Shown one piece after another: positions 1 through 8,125 of a stretch of 64,000 nt of DNA. The position numbers were made by a program, and so were the translations under genes. The DNA is from Paraburkholderia sp. BL9I2N2 (GTDB lineage Bacteria; Pseudomonadota; Gammaproteobacteria; Burkholderiales; Burkholderiaceae). Numbering within the stretch: the first letter of the stretch is position 1; each line of letters starts with the position of its first letter. Below the pieces are notes generated by a model, which saw nothing but the letters and a program-made list of their open reading frames with translations, searched no databases and was not told the origin of the DNA. The stretch covers positions 2,790,001-2,854,000 of the forward strand of contig NZ_SMGP01000001.1 of assembly GCF_004339745.1 (NCBI RefSeq), written 5' to 3'.

Positions 1-455
1 GGATCGCGCCACAGAATGCAGCGCTCCAGTTCGGGAAACCAGTACTCCGTGGTCTTCCACAAACACTCGGCAAAGTTGGACAGCACGACGAAACCGAGCG
101 CGAAGCCCGGTGGCGCCCAGATCTGTCGATAATTGGCCGCACTCAGATACGCCCCGCACCACTTGCCGAAATTCGGCGAATTGAGCCGCACGTCGACGGC
201 AACCGCAAAGACTTCGCCCACCACGACCCGCATGAGGCGACCCTGAGGACGTTGCACCTGATAGTGCAACCCGCGCAACACGCCATGCACCGCACGCGAA
301 TGCCGGTCCTGCACGAACTGGAAAGCTTGCGAGAGGTCGTCGATAAACTCGTCCGCGCTGAAGCTCTCGAAGCAGAAGCCGAATTCGTCGCAAAACACCT
401 CGGGCTCGATGAGTTTCACCTCCGGCAATGCCGTCGCGATCACCTTGTTGCCCAT
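1..455 (-). CDS. rmlC: RmlC-like dTDP-4-dehydrorhamnose 3,5-epimerase (3' end outside window)
   Basis: The C-terminus lies beyond the left edge; 151 residues are visible. The cupin-fold RmlC pattern is clear: FVQDRHS, then GVLRGLHYQ with the catalytic-base His at residue 64, PQG.LMRVV, SPNFGKW, and WRDP near the edge, which holds the Asp that pairs with the His. Family members convert dTDP-4-keto-6-deoxyglucose to the L-rhamnose precursor for LPS or exopolysaccharide. Several usually conserved active-site positions differ: Arg73 instead of Lys, Leu120 instead of His in GFAHGF, and Trp133 and Trp139 instead of Tyr. The family call is firm; activity on the standard substrate is doubtful. The start is the ATG of MGNKVIATA, the first in frame before the conserved core. 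The next gene upstream on the strand is an AraC regulator 108 bp away. Confidence 0.85.
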   Translation of the reverse strand, partial: MGNKVIATALPEVKLIEPEVFCDEFGFCFESFSADEFIDDLSQAFQFVQDRHSRAVHGVLRGLHYQVQRPQGRLMRVVVGEVFAVAVDVRLNSPNFGKWCGAYLSAANYRQIWAPPGFALGFVVLSNFAECLWKTTEYWFPELERCILWRD

Positions 456-563
456 TGCTGCTGTGCTCGTAAGAAGCCTGACCGGCGAAAACGCGGCCGC
501 CACGACGGACGCGCCCAACTGTCGTCAGGCGCCCCGCCGCCGGCACGGGCACCTGCATGAATA

Positions 564-1559
564 TTACGCCTCGCTCGCCACGCGGCTGCGCGCGCGATAT
601 TCGGTTGGAGATAGCGCCATGCGCTTGCGGAAAATCTTCGCCAGACGATCGCCGTTGCCCGTGCCGCTGCGCCGCGCAATCTTGTCGACCGGTAGTTCGG
701 TCTCGGTCAGGAAGTTGCACGCAATGCGTAGTCGGACCTGCAGCAGATAGTCCGACGGCGTGACCTGCATTTCATGCTTGAAACGCCGCAGGAAATTGCG
801 CTCGCTCATCGCCGCGACCTGCGCGGCGTCGGCCACTGAAACCGGACGGTCGCAATTGGCCTCCATCCAACGCGCCGCGGCACGGATCTTCTCGGCCACG
901 CTGAGCGTGCCGCCTTCCGCCGGCAACGGCACCCAGGTTGCAGCCATGCCAGGCATCACGCGGTCGGCAACGCTGCGAGCAAGCTCGGCACCGAGATCGC
1001 GTTTGATGAACATGAGCGCGCTGCGGGCACAATCGTTACGATCGTTGGACGCGTTGAGCGCGGACTCGCCGGTGACATTGCTGAGATAGCGGTTCACCTG
1101 CAGTCCGTCGCTATCCGTCGGGCCAGCCGCTTCCAGCACGAGCCGCCCTTCACCGATTGTTTCGATCGCACGCGTGCGCGATTGCACCGAACGCAGCCAG
1201 CCCAGCACGCGCTCGTCGCGCGCGGCCACATGCGCGCCGTAGCCGCCCGCGATGAACAGCACGTCGAAACCGCTGGCAAAGCGCGCGTCGATACGGTCAG
1301 TCCAGATGCGCGCGGAAGAAGAACTGGCGACGCTGCCGCCGTCCATGGAAAGGAATTGCACTTCGTAAGGTTGTTCTTCACCGGCGCGCGAACCCGAGAG
1401 TTCGTTCGCGGTCTGGAACATCTCCACCACGGTGCCTGGGCCGAGCAGCCAGAAGCCGTCGAACAGCAACACGCCGATTCGCCGCGTTGCACTACGCACG
1501 TTCAATGTCGGCGTATGTAACCAGGTGATCCTCGCAGTATCAAGGTGCATGTGCGGCAT
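564..1559 (-). CDS. GlxA-family transcriptional regulator (DJ-1/PfpI domain + AraC HTH)
   Basis: About 331 residues. Residues 27-190 form a DJ-1/PfpI-like domain (RIGVLLFDGFWLLGPG at the start, VLFIAGGYGAHVAARD in the middle). The last ~105 residues are an AraC/XylS double helix-turn-helix (RAAARWMEAN, MSERNFLRRFKHEM, ending SPTEYRARSR). Such GlxA-type proteins bind DNA as activators and sense small amines or amino-acid derivatives; the ligand here is unknown. I chose the ATG at 1559 (MPHMHLD) because GGGGAA sits about 6 nt upstream; an in-frame ATG at 1613 would add 18 residues with no family similarity. It could regulate the epimerase downstream on the same strand or a target upstream, and nothing in the sequence decides this. 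Confidence 0.85.
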   Translation of the reverse strand: MPHMHLDTARITWLHTPTLNVRSATRRIGVLLFDGFWLLGPGTVVEMFQTANELSGSRAGEEQPYEVQFLSMDGGSVASSSSARIWTDRIDARFASGFDVLFIAGGYGAHVAARDERVLGWLRSVQSRTRAIETIGEGRLVLEAAGPTDSDGLQVNRYLSNVTGESALNASNDRNDCARSALMFIKRDLGAELARSVADRVMPGMAATWVPLPAEGGTLSVAEKIRAAARWMEANCDRPVSVADAAQVAAMSERNFLRRFKHEMQVTPSDYLLQVRLRIACNFLTETELPVDKIARRSGTGNGDRLAKIFRKRMALSPTEYRARSRVASEA

Positions 1560-2318
1560 GATATTTCCCCAAACTGTCGTACATTGTGGACCCCGATCGC
1601 CGTTAGCAGCCACTATGAGCGAAATGATTTATTGCCGGCAGAATCACGGCAAGGCCACTTAACGGATTAAGCGTGATGTTAGCGGAATGGATCGCTATAG
1701 TAAATTTGAAAAACAAATTACTATCGAGAAACAGAATGTATGAAGAAAACCGTAATCTTGCGTTTGATATGAGAACGGCAGGTTGCGCAGCCGCGACAGC
1801 AAACCATGCTGGCGCGATTTTCGTCATCTGGCCGGGAAGCCAAGTACAGCCTTGATCTTCCGGCATCGGCGCGCGTGAACCGAGCCTGTCGGCAGGGATT
1901 CGATTTGTGACCCGCGTATGGCGGAGCCCCATCCAAAAGTGTTTCAAACTTGAACTCCAAACCTCCCAGATAATGACCGTTCAATAGCGGCTTTATTCGC
2001 AAATTGGGAATTTATTGACCACCTGATGCAATCGAACCCGTATTTAACGAATCGATCGTGATTAAAGATTTTGAATCGCGATTCTCGAACGCCCAAAAAT
2101 GTTTCTATATTGAAACATTGGCGGTTTTATACGTATGAACAATAGGCGGTTGCGGCGCACAATTCTGGCAAACTTCAGAGGATTGAACGCCGGCCGCGGC
2201 GAATGCGGCCGGCGCGTTCCTTAAACAAAGTTTCATCCGTGGATCGTGCTCTTTAAGGATTCGCCAGACGCGGCAGCGACATAATTTGTGCATCGTGATA
2301 GCCGCAAGGAGCCAGCAC
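1560..2318. other. AT-rich intergenic stretch without a convincing gene
   Basis: This stretch is clearly richer in A+T than its surroundings. Its short reading frames have no family features and poor codon structure. It contains a 12-bp perfect palindrome (GAATCGCGATTC, 2073-2084) and the 22-bp inverted repeat described separately. It separates the leftward GlxA regulator from a rightward small gene, so it should carry promoters for both. Confidence 0.6.
2098..2119. promoter_or_regulatory. 22-bp inverted repeat, operator candidate
   Basis: AATGTTTC and GAAACATT form perfect 8-bp arms separated by the 6-bp AT spacer TATATT. The size and symmetry fit a dimeric regulator site. It lies in AT-rich DNA about 200 bp upstream of the small gene at 2319 and 540 bp upstream of the GlxA regulator. 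No T-run follows, so a terminator is unlikely. The regulator is unknown. Confidence 0.45.
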
Positions 2319-2693
2319 ATGTCGCGCCCCATGAGCATCGAAAGAGTCAACGAATATGGTCAGCACGCGGTTCGCATCGCCATCGCAGACAGCGCCGTGC
2401 TACTCGACGTGGCCGATCTGGACGCCGTGATCGAGCACCTCAGCGTCCTGCGGGCCGGCATGCGCCCGGAAGTGCCCGAGGAGCCGCTGCGCACCCACCA
2501 GTACGTGATCGAGATCGACCCGTGCTGGCATGCGGAGAAGCATCCGCTGCACGATGGCGCCGTGCTGTTCCTGCGGCATTCCGGTCTCGGCTGGGCCGGT
2601 TTCGCACTGCCCACCGAAAGCCTCGCCAAACTGCACCACGCGCTCACGCAGCAACTGGAAGCCTCGCTGGAAGTACACGGCATGCTCAACTGA
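2319..2693 (+). CDS. Hypothetical protein, small cytosolic, no recognised domain
   Basis: 124 residues beginning MSRPMSIERVNEYG. There is no signal peptide or membrane segment. The composition is acidic and moderately hydrophobic, with an ordered look (alternating IADSAVLLDVADLDAVIEHLSVLR, then an HGAVLFLRHSGLGWAGFALP-like segment and a helical C-terminus). A clean AAGGAG ribosome-binding site 7 nt upstream decides the ATG at 2319 over the in-frame ATG at 2286. I do not recognise the family. It is flanked by long intergenic DNA on both sides, so it is probably transcribed alone. Confidence 0.75.
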   Translation: MSRPMSIERVNEYGQHAVRIAIADSAVLLDVADLDAVIEHLSVLRAGMRPEVPEEPLRTHQYVIEIDPCWHAEKHPLHDGAVLFLRHSGLGWAGFALPTESLAKLHHALTQQLEASLEVHGMLN

Positions 2694-3017
2694 AACACCC
2701 GCAGGCAGGCTTGTTGCGTTTCACGCAGGACTGCGTTTCAGATCACACGCGCAACGCGTTACGCAGTCCACCTATACTTCAGTGGCCGCGTAGCGGCGGT
2801 TACTTTCATTCAAGTCTCTTTCGCAAGCGCGGCTTTGTCCGCGCTCTTTTTTGTCCCTTACTTAGTGTTGCTCACAGTTCTCCTGGAACCGGCAAGCCGT
2901 TCGCGCGTACAGTTCATGAACATTGCACAAAATTAAAAAAGACTTAATGCACCTAGCAGCGCGGATTTATCCGCCATCGCCGATGATGCACCCATCGCCC
3001 TTCTCTACTGTTCCAAC
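2694..3017. other. Intergenic stretch with one terminator
   Basis: It contains the terminator at 2826-2852 and, after it, an AT-rich run (around 2925-2947) that is a plausible promoter zone for the LysR gene at 3018. I see no coding sequence. Confidence 0.5.
2826..2852 (+). terminator. Rho-independent terminator
   Basis: AGCGCGG and CCGCGCT form a 7-bp GC-rich stem with a 6-nt loop. It is followed one base later by six T residues. It lies 133 bp downstream of the small gene ending at 2693, so the transcript has a long 3' untranslated region. Confidence 0.8.
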
Positions 3018-3941
3018 ATGAACCAGCTACAAGCGATGCGTGTCTTCACACGAGTAGTCGATCTCGCCAGCTTCAATCTCGCGGCGAGACAGTTAGGCAT
3101 GTCCGCGGCCGCGGTCACGCGCAGCGTCGGCACGCTGGAAGCGCATCTGAACATGCGCCTATTGAACCGCACCACACGCAGTCTTTCGCTGACGGACGTG
3201 GGCCGCGAATATCTCGATGGTTGCCGCGCGATCATCGAGAAACTCGACGAGATGGAATCGAATCTGCTGGAGACCACCCGCGACCCACAGGGCACGTTAC
3301 GGATCGCCACACCCATGACCTTCGCCACCGCGGGCTTGGGCGCGCTGCTTGCCGCCTACCGCACGCTGCATCCGCGCGTGGACTTCGACGTGACGACGTT
3401 CGACACGCAGATCGATCTCGTGGAAGGCGGCTTCGACGTGTGCTTCTCCGACGACCGGCGCCTCGCCAATTCCACACTGGTGAGCCGCACACTCACCAGC
3501 GTCGACGAACTGACGGTTGCGTCGCCCACTTATCTTGCGCGCAACGGCACGCCACGCGACCCCGCTGCTTTGAACCGGCATGGTCTACTGACAGTGTCCG
3601 ACGGTTCGCCGCGAGCCTGGGAGTTCGCGGACGCCGACGGCATCTACCGCGTCAACACCGGCAGCGCGCTCACCGCGACCAGCAGTGCAATGGTGCGCGT
3701 GGCCGCGCTCAACCATATGGGCATCGCCTTGCTGCCCATGCCGATCATCGCCGACGATCTCACGCGCGGTGCGCTGGTCCCCGTGCTCGAACAGTTCGAG
3801 ATCAACGGCGGCCCGCGCCAGGTGTCGATTCTCTACTCCGGCCGCAATTACCTGTCGATGCGCGTACGCAGCTTCATCGACTTCGCGGTCAGCCAGTATC
3901 GCGCGCCGGACCGCCCGGTTGCACTGCGCGCGGTCGCCTGA
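3018..3941 (+). CDS. LysR-family transcriptional regulator
   Basis: 307 residues. The N-terminal winged helix (residues 1-60: MNQLQAMRVFTRVVDLASF, then SAAAVTRSVGTLEAHLNMRLLNRTTR) and the PBP2-type effector domain (about 90-295, starting GTLRIATPMTF) are complete. It belongs to the CrgA/DmlR-like branch. Its stop lies 16 bp before the start of a response regulator on the same strand, so the two are probably co-transcribed, which is unusual because LysR genes are normally divergent from their targets. The downstream RND efflux operon is a reasonable target. This is inference. Confidence 0.93.
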   Translation: MNQLQAMRVFTRVVDLASFNLAARQLGMSAAAVTRSVGTLEAHLNMRLLNRTTRSLSLTDVGREYLDGCRAIIEKLDEMESNLLETTRDPQGTLRIATPMTFATAGLGALLAAYRTLHPRVDFDVTTFDTQIDLVEGGFDVCFSDDRRLANSTLVSRTLTSVDELTVASPTYLARNGTPRDPAALNRHGLLTVSDGSPRAWEFADADGIYRVNTGSALTATSSAMVRVAALNHMGIALLPMPIIADDLTRGALVPVLEQFEINGGPRQVSILYSGRNYLSMRVRSFIDFAVSQYRAPDRPVALRAVA

Positions 3942-3957
3942 AGCGGGCGCGCGCATC

Positions 3958-4632
3958 ATGCCCAGGATATTGACGATTGAAGATGACGAGCTGATCGCTC
4001 ACGACATCGTTCGCACGCTTAGCGCGAGCGGCTTTTCCGTCGATGTGGCTCACACCGGCCGCGAAGGCATGGCGAAAGTGATGGCGGGCGATTACGACGT
4101 CGTCACGCTCGACCGCATGCTGCCCGATCTCGACGGTCTGACGATCGTCGCGACCATGCGCGGTGTCGGCATGGAAACGCCCGTGCTGGTGATGAGCGCG
4201 ATGTCCGATGTCGATCAGCGCATTCAGGGCCTGCGTGCCGGCGGCGACGACTATCTGACCAAGCCCTTCTCGCCCGATGAAATGTTCGCACGCGTCGAGG
4301 TGCTATTGCGGCGGCGCCCACGTCACGCGAAAGCTGAAACGATGCTGCGCAACGGCGCGCTCGAGCTCGATCTGGTGCGCCGCAAAGTCACGCACCGTCA
4401 GCGCGAACTCGATCTGCAACCCACCGAATTCCGCGTGCTCGAATTCATGATGCGCCACACCGGCCAGGTGCTCACACGCACGATGATTTTCGAAGCCGTG
4501 TGGGGTTGTCGCTTCGACCCGGGTACGAATCTGATCGACGTGCACGTGGGGCGTTTGCGCAAGAAAGTCGAGATGCCCGGCGAACGTCCCTTGATTCGCA
4601 CGATTCGCGGCTCGGGCTATCTGTTCGGCTGA
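3958..4632 (+). CDS. OmpR-family response regulator (orphan, no adjacent kinase)
   Basis: 224 residues. The receiver has all key residues: Asp9/Asp10, phosphoacceptor Asp52 (in TLDRMLP) and Lys102 (LTKPF). The C-terminal OmpR/PhoB winged helix ends RTIRGSGYLFG. The ATG at 3958 gives the canonical MPRILTIEDDE start; an upstream in-frame extension overlaps the LysR gene and has no family similarity. No histidine kinase adjoins it: LysR lies upstream, RND efflux downstream. It is strikingly similar along its whole length to the regulator at 16978-17655 (by eye about 60% identical), which does have a kinase partner. A role in controlling the adjacent efflux operon is likely but inferred. Confidence 0.93.
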   Translation: MPRILTIEDDELIAHDIVRTLSASGFSVDVAHTGREGMAKVMAGDYDVVTLDRMLPDLDGLTIVATMRGVGMETPVLVMSAMSDVDQRIQGLRAGGDDYLTKPFSPDEMFARVEVLLRRRPRHAKAETMLRNGALELDLVRRKVTHRQRELDLQPTEFRVLEFMMRHTGQVLTRTMIFEAVWGCRFDPGTNLIDVHVGRLRKKVEMPGERPLIRTIRGSGYLFG

Positions 4633-4662
4633 CCCAGGCGCATTCGCATTTCTGACGAGCAA

Positions 4663-4690
4663 GCTTTGGCGCTGCATGCAGCGCCAAAGC
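4663..4690 (+). terminator. Perfect 28-bp palindrome, likely terminator
   Basis: Two 14-bp perfect arms (GCTTTGGCGCTGCA and its complement) lie 30 bp after the response regulator stop. The downstream T-run is weak (CGTTTC), so it may be a weak terminator or attenuator before the efflux operon rather than a strong stop. Confidence 0.55.
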
Positions 4691-4739
4691 CGTTTCAGCA
4701 CGCCTATCGACGCAAACACCCATCACACGCCGCTTCCTA

Positions 4740-4749
4740 AAACTAGTTT
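4740..4749. promoter_or_regulatory. AAACTAGTTT palindrome upstream of RND operon
   Basis: A 10-bp perfect palindrome lies in the 189-bp stretch between the terminator-like palindrome and the RND permease start. It is short and could occur by chance. Its place in the only AT-rich patch of the efflux promoter region makes it an operator candidate. Confidence 0.25.
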
Positions 4750-4879
4750 CATTTGTTTTGTCCGCGCCTGTTAGGGCCCGCTCCCCAGAATGCCGTTACC
4801 GGGCCGCGCCATTGACGCGAGTCCCCATTGCCACACGCCCGCGCAGATTCAATCGCGCCTCTGAACGGAGCAGCCTTCG

Positions 4880-7800
4880 ATGTTAAAAATAGTCCGGTTA
4901 GCTTTGACCCGGCCCTACACGTTTATCGTGCTCGCGATGCTGATCCTGTTGATCGGCCCGCTTGCCGCATTGCGCACGCCGACGGATATCTTCCCCGATA
5001 TCCGCATTCCCGTGATCAGCGTGGTGTGGAATTACGCCGGCCTGCAACCGGACGACATGTCCGGGCGCATCGTCACGTACTACGAGCGCACGCTCGGCAC
5101 CACCGTCAACGACATCGCGCATATCGAGTCGCAGTCGTTTCGCGGCTACGGCATCGTGAAGATCTTCTTCCAGCCGACCGTGGATATCCGCACCGCCACC
5201 GCCCAGGTGACTTCGGTTTCGCAGACAGTGCTCAAGCAGATGCCGCCCGGCACCACGCCGCCGCAAATCCTGAACTACAACGCGTCCACGGTGCCGGTGC
5301 TGCAACTGGCGCTGACCAGCAATACGCTCGACGAACAGAAGCTCGCCGACTACGCGACCAACTTCATTCGTCCGCAATTGCTGAGCGTGCCGGGCGTGGC
5401 GATTCCCACGCCGTACGGCGGCAAGACGCGTGAAGTGCAGATCGATCTCGACCCGCAGGCCTTGCAGGCGAAAAAACTCTCGGCGAACGATGTCGCCACC
5501 GCGCTCGCGCAACAGAATCAGATCATTCCGGCGGGCACCGAGAAGATCGGCCGCTTCGAATACAACATCAAGCTGAACAACAGTCCGCTTGCTCTCGACG
5601 AATTGAACGCGCTGCCGATCAAAACCGTGGACGGCGCCACGATCTATATCCGCGACGTGGCGCACGTACGCGACGGTTATCCGCCGCAAGGCAACGTGGT
5701 GCGCGTGGACGGGCACCGCGCGGTGCTGATGAGTATTCTGAAGAACGGCTCCGCCTCGACACTCGACATCATCTCCGGCGTAAAGGCACAACTGCCGCGT
5801 ATCGAAGCGACCTTGCCGCCCGGACTCAAGCTCGTCACGATGGGCGATCAGTCGACCTTCGTGAAAGGTGCCGTCAGCGGCGTGGCGCGCGAGGGCGTGA
5901 TCGCCGCCGCGCTCACTTCGCTGATGATCCTGCTGTTCCTCGGCAGTTGGCGCTCCACGCTGATCATCGCGGCGTCGATTCCGCTCGCCGTGCTGGCGGC
6001 CATTGCCGGGCTCGCGGCAATGGGCGAAACGCTCAACGTGATGACGCTCGGCGGCCTTGCATTGGCGGTCGGGATTCTGGTCGACGACGCCACCGTCACC
6101 ATCGAGAACATCAACTGGCATCTGGAACAGGGCAAGGACGTAAAGAGCGCGATTCTCGACGGCGCCGCGCAGATCGTCGCGCCCGCGTTCGTGTCGTTGC
6201 TGTGCATCTGCATCGTGTTCGTGCCGATGCTGTTGCTCGACGGCATTGCGCGTTTCCTGTTCGTGCCCATGGCCGAGGCCGTGATCTTCGCGATGATCGC
6301 CTCCTTCGTCCTCTCGCGCACTTTCGTGCCGATGATGGCGCAATACCTGCTGCGTGCCCATGCATCGGGCGGCCACGCCTCCGGCGAACTGGCCGCGACG
6401 ATGGACCCGCTTGGCGGCCACTCCCACGCGGCGCCTTCGCGCAATCCGCTGGTGCGCTTCCAACGCGGCTTCGAGCAGCGCTTCGAACGCGTGCGCGGCG
6501 TGTACAGGATCGTGCTCGGTCTCGCGCTCACGCATCGCAAACGCTTCGTGACGGGCTTTCTGATCGTGGTGGGGGCGTCGTTCCTACTCGCGCCGTGGCT
6601 CGGCCGCAATTTCTTCCCCGATATCGACTCCGGCGAAATTGCGATCCACGTGCGTGCGCCGATCGGCACACGAATCGAAGATACCGCCGCGCAGTTCGAT
6701 CTGATCGAAAACGCGGTGCGCCGCGCAATTCCGCCGGACCAGTTGCGCAGCATCATCGACAACATCGGCTTGCCGAATAGCGGGATCAATCTCACGTATA
6801 ACAATAGCGGCACGGCTGGGCCGCAAGACGGCGACATTCTGATCTCGCTGAACGAAAATCATCGGCCCACCGCGGACTTCGTGCGCACGTTGCGTGAAAC
6901 CCTGCCGCGTCAATTTCCGGGCACGACGTTCGCCTTCCTGCCGGCCGATATCGTCAGCCAGATTCTGAATTTCGGCGCACCCGCGCCGATCGATCTGCAG
7001 GTGGCCGGTCCGAACCAGGCCGCCAATCACCGGTACGCGAATGAAGTCATGCGCCGCATGCGCATGATTCCCGGCATTGCCGACACGCGCATGCAACAGG
7101 CGTCGACGTATCCGCAGTTCACCGTTTCCGTGGACCGCTCGCGCGCCGATCAGCTCGGCATTACCGAACAGGATGTCACCAACTCCGTGGTGGCGAGTCT
7201 GTCCGGCACGAGCCAGGTGTCGCCGACGTACTGGCTCAACCCTAACAACGGCGTGTCGTATCCGATCGTCGCGCAGACGCCGCAATATCGCATGACGTCC
7301 CTGTCGAATCTGAACAACCTGCCCGTGACCGGCAAGAGCGGCCAGGCGCAGATTCTCGGCGGCATTGCGACGATTACACGCGGCGTGGGCAATGCTGTGG
7401 TCTCGCACTACGACATCGAACCGCTCTACGACGTGTTCGCGACAACCCAAGGCCAGGATCTCGGCGCGGTGGCGGCGAAGATTCAGAGCATCCTGCACGC
7501 GACGGAGAAAGACGTGCCCAAGGGTTCCATCGTCACGTTGCGCGGACAGGTGCAGACAATGAATAGCGCGTTTCTCGGTTTGTCGCTCGGTCTGGTCGGC
7601 GCGATTGCACTGATCTATCTGCTGATCGTCGTGAACTTCCATTCATGGAGCGACGCGTTCGTGATCGTCACCGCATTGCCCGCGGCGTTGGCCGGCATCG
7701 TCTGGATGCTGTTCACCACGCACACGCCGCTCTCGGTGCCGGCGTTGACGGGCGCGATTCTGTGCATGGGCGTGGCGACCGCCAACAGCATTCTGGTGGT

Positions 7801-8125
7801 GAGCTTCGCGCGCGAACGGCTGGCCGTCACCGGCAACGCCCTGGTCGCCGCGATGGAAGCGGGCTTCACGCGCTTTCGCCCGGTGTTGATGACCGCACTC
7901 GCGATGATCATCGGCATGGCGCCGATGGCGCTCGGTCTCGGCGACGGCGGTGAGCAGAACGCGCCGCTCGGCCGCGCCGTGATCGGCGGCCTGCTTTGCG
8001 CGACGTTCGCCACGCTGCTGTTCGTCCCCGTCGTATTCAGCATCGTGCACCGGCGCGACGCCGCCGCTCACCGCCCTTCGCACGACCACTCTTCTTCCGA
8101 ACCCGGAGTCCATCATGTCCACTGA
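4880..8125 (+). CDS. RND efflux permease (hydrophobe/amphiphile family)
   Basis: 1081 residues, typical for an AcrB-class inner-membrane proton antiporter. TM1 is at the N-terminus (PYTFIVLAMLILLIGPLAAL) and two large periplasmic loops are present. TM4 carries the proton-relay pair Asp402-Asp403 (GILVDDATVTIEN). The TM10 lysine of AcrB (Lys940) is replaced: the segment reads GVATANSILVVSF with Ala968 at that place. A short His-rich C-terminal tail follows (HRPSHDHSSSEPGVHHVH). The start has GGAG upstream. Its stop lies inside the adaptor gene (11-bp overlap), so the proteins are translationally coupled. The gene order permease-adaptor-OMF differs from the common adaptor-permease-OMF. Substrate unknown. 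Confidence 0.93.
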   Translation: MLKIVRLALTRPYTFIVLAMLILLIGPLAALRTPTDIFPDIRIPVISVVWNYAGLQPDDMSGRIVTYYERTLGTTVNDIAHIESQSFRGYGIVKIFFQPTVDIRTATAQVTSVSQTVLKQMPPGTTPPQILNYNASTVPVLQLALTSNTLDEQKLADYATNFIRPQLLSVPGVAIPTPYGGKTREVQIDLDPQALQAKKLSANDVATALAQQNQIIPAGTEKIGRFEYNIKLNNSPLALDELNALPIKTVDGATIYIRDVAHVRDGYPPQGNVVRVDGHRAVLMSILKNGSASTLDIISGVKAQLPRIEATLPPGLKLVTMGDQSTFVKGAVSGVAREGVIAAALTSLMILLFLGSWRSTLIIAASIPLAVLAAIAGLAAMGETLNVMTLGGLALAVGILVDDATVTIENINWHLEQGKDVKSAILDGAAQIVAPAFVSLLCICIVFVPMLLLDGIARFLFVPMAEAVIFAMIASFVLSRTFVPMMAQYLLRAHASGGHASGELAATMDPLGGHSHAAPSRNPLVRFQRGFEQRFERVRGVYRIVLGLALTHRKRFVTGFLIVVGASFLLAPWLGRNFFPDIDSGEIAIHVRAPIGTRIEDTAAQFDLIENAVRRAIPPDQLRSIIDNIGLPNSGINLTYNNSGTAGPQDGDILISLNENHRPTADFVRTLRETLPRQFPGTTFAFLPADIVSQILNFGAPAPIDLQVAGPNQAANHRYANEVMRRMRMIPGIADTRMQQASTYPQFTVSVDRSRADQLGITEQDVTNSVVASLSGTSQVSPTYWLNPNNGVSYPIVAQTPQYRMTSLSNLNNLPVTGKSGQAQILGGIATITRGVGNAVVSHYDIEPLYDVFATTQGQDLGAVAAKIQSILHATEKDVPKGSIVTLRGQVQTMNSAFLGLSLGLVGAIALIYLLIVVNFHSWSDAFVIVTALPAALAGIVWMLFTTHTPLSVPALTGAILCMGVATANSILVVSFARERLAVTGNALVAAMEAGFTRFRPVLMTALAMIIGMAPMALGLGDGGEQNAPLGRAVIGGLLCATFATLLFVPVVFSIVHRRDAAAHRPSHDHSSSEPGVHHVH

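Noticed and set aside
1603..1947. 114-codon frame on the minus strand in the AT-rich intergenic stretch
   Set aside because: It has no ribosome-binding site, no recognisable domain, and overlaps the likely promoter of the GlxA regulator.
2288..2947. 219-codon frame on the plus strand
   Set aside because: It is a shifted frame over the small gene at 2319, Arg/His-rich, and runs through the terminator at 2826-2852.
4898..6535. Open frame of 545 codons on the minus strand
   Set aside because: It is antisense to the RND permease at 4880; composition is His/Arg/Gln-rich.
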